Shown: piece by piece, positions 18,078-18,822 of the stretch | Numbering within the stretch: position 1 is the stretch's first letter | Layout of the letters: each line of letters begins with the position of its first letter | Source: Cymbomonas tetramitiformis | Taxonomy: Eukaryota > Chlorophyta > Pyramimonadophyceae > Pyramimonadales > Pyramimonadaceae | Direction of reading: 5' to 3' | Length of the DNA: 18,822 bases | Assembly (NCBI GenBank): GCA_001247695.2 | Contig: LGRX02027774.1 | Location: 1-18,822, forward strand | Notes under the pieces: model-generated | Database searches by the model: none | Seen by the model: the letters and a program-made list of their open reading frames with translations, nothing else | What the model was told of the DNA's origin: nothing | Program-made: the position numbers and the translations under genes

Positions 18078-18790
18078 CCTGAAATGTTCAGGAGTGGTTG
18101 CGTTCCACTGGACGTGGCACGCTGTTGCTGACCACTGCACGTGATCTGACCACTGCACGCGGTCAAAGCCTGAAATTTTCAGGAGTGGTTGCGCTCCACT
18201 GGACGTGGTATGCGCTGCTGGCCACTGCACGAGGCCGGCATGGGAAGGGGAAGGCTGTTCTGACCACTGCACGCGATCTGACCACTGCACGCGGTCGCAG
18301 CCTGAAATTTTCAGGAGTGGTTGCGCTCCACTGGACGTGGTATGCGCTGCTGGCCACTGCACGAGGCCGGCATGGGAAGGGGAAGGCTGTTCTGACCACT
18401 GCACGCGATCTGACCACTGCACGCGGTCGCAGCCTGAAATTTTCAGGAGTGGTTGCGCTCCACTGGACGTGGTATGCGCTGCTGGCCACTGCACGAGGCC
18501 GGCATGGGAGGGGGAAGGCTGTTCTGACCACTGCACGCGATCTGACCACTGCACGCGGTCGCAGCCTGAAATTTTCAGGAGTGGTTGCGCTCCACTGGAC
18601 GTGGTATGCGCTGCTGGCCACTGCACGAGGCCGGCATGGGAGGGGGAAGGCTGTTCTGACCACTGCACGCGACCTGACCACTGCACGCGGTCGCAGCCTG
18701 AAATCTTCAGGAGTGGTTGCGCTCCACTGGACGTGGCACGCGCTGCTGGCCACTGGACGCGGCTGGGAGAGCAGGGTGAGTTGTGAGGCA
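18078..18790 (-). repeat. 132-bp tandem repeat in the element leader
   Basis: CCTGAAATTTTCAGG, a near-perfect palindrome, recurs at 18169, 18301, 18433, 18565 and 18697 (the last as CCTGAAATCTTCAGG), an exact 132-bp period. A diverged copy at 18078 belongs to a unit lacking about 41 bp. Each unit also contains several CCACTGCACG or CCACTGGACG words. Because 132 is a multiple of three, all frames stay open, producing long but probably meaningless repetitive ORFs on both strands (QWSDRVQWSEQ on the minus strand). Position upstream of Gag suggests an LTR/leader function such as promoter or RNA structure; this is inferred. Confidence 0.9.
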
Positions 18791-18822
18791 AGGCGCGAAC
18801 GGCTCTGCTGATGCTGCGCGTC

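Larger units (their letters stand above)
5395..18822 (-). mobile_element. Ty3-type element, truncated, with nested DNA transposon and no visible RT
   Basis: Read on the minus strand: leader with 132-bp repeats (18078-18790), Gag-like protein (from 17963), retropepsin (DTGS at 15129-15140), a 2.6-kb region with Cys-His domains and hydrophobic segments in changing frames, an integrase N-terminal linker and zinc-binding domain (about 12200-11978, then 5517-5395), then truncation. No LTR can be defined because neither outer end is complete in the window. RT and RNase H, which in Ty3 elements lie between protease and integrase, are not seen in any minus-strand frame there. Coding parts are GC-rich compared with the inserted transposon. 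Classification rests on the H2C2 integrase region. Confidence 0.75.

Noticed and set aside
18098..18811. Long repetitive ORFs on both strands through the 132-bp array
   Set aside because: They exist because 132 is divisible by three; several frames are open at once and the products are simple repeats without a domain.

Overview
This is eukaryotic, repeat-rich DNA: a stack of transposable elements broken by one another, with no ordinary host gene that I can support. Eukaryotic origin is shown by a Ty1/copia pol fragment, a Ty3-type Gag/protease/integrase element, a transposase-like gene of the DUF7869 type with spliceosomal intron signals, and a large TIR transposon. The host lineage cannot be fixed from the sequence; an alga or another protist is my guess only.

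Layout. Bases 1-205 hold a 69-bp tandem repeat carrying a 22-bp palindrome. Bases 479-2782 (+) are a decayed DUF7869-type gene with a splice acceptor at its start, a probable 83-nt intron and an in-frame stop. Bases 3141-5190 (-) are the 3' part of a copia element: the end of RT, RNase H with an unusual insert, then LTR-like non-coding DNA. A short AT-rich junction follows. Bases 5395-18822 (-) are a Ty3-type element whose integrase zinc-binding domain is split in two.

The splitter is a 6457-bp DNA transposon (5518-11974) with 38-bp perfect terminal inverted repeats and a 3-bp target duplication (TAC). Removing it with one TAC copy joins the two integrase halves in frame and gives a canonical H-x4-H-x29-C-x2-C spacing. 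The transposon has no intact transposase. It holds GTTAGTGT/CACTAACG subterminal motifs, short perfect hairpins, a 194-bp foldback, a 97-bp repeat, five copies of a 259-bp tandem repeat, two tRNA-like sequences and a decayed ORF resembling the DUF4216 domain of CACTA elements. It is best called a non-autonomous CACTA/EnSpm-like element.

The Ty3-type host element is itself odd. After a 132-bp tandem repeat in its leader it encodes a Gag-like protein and a retropepsin with a DTGS motif. Where RT and RNase H should follow, there are two more copies of a Cys-His domain already present in Gag and two pairs of hydrophobic segments, reached through frame changes at a G11 and a C7 homopolymer. The integrase zinc-binding domain comes next. 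No RT motif is visible anywhere in this element, so it is either a non-autonomous derivative or an unusual gene arrangement.
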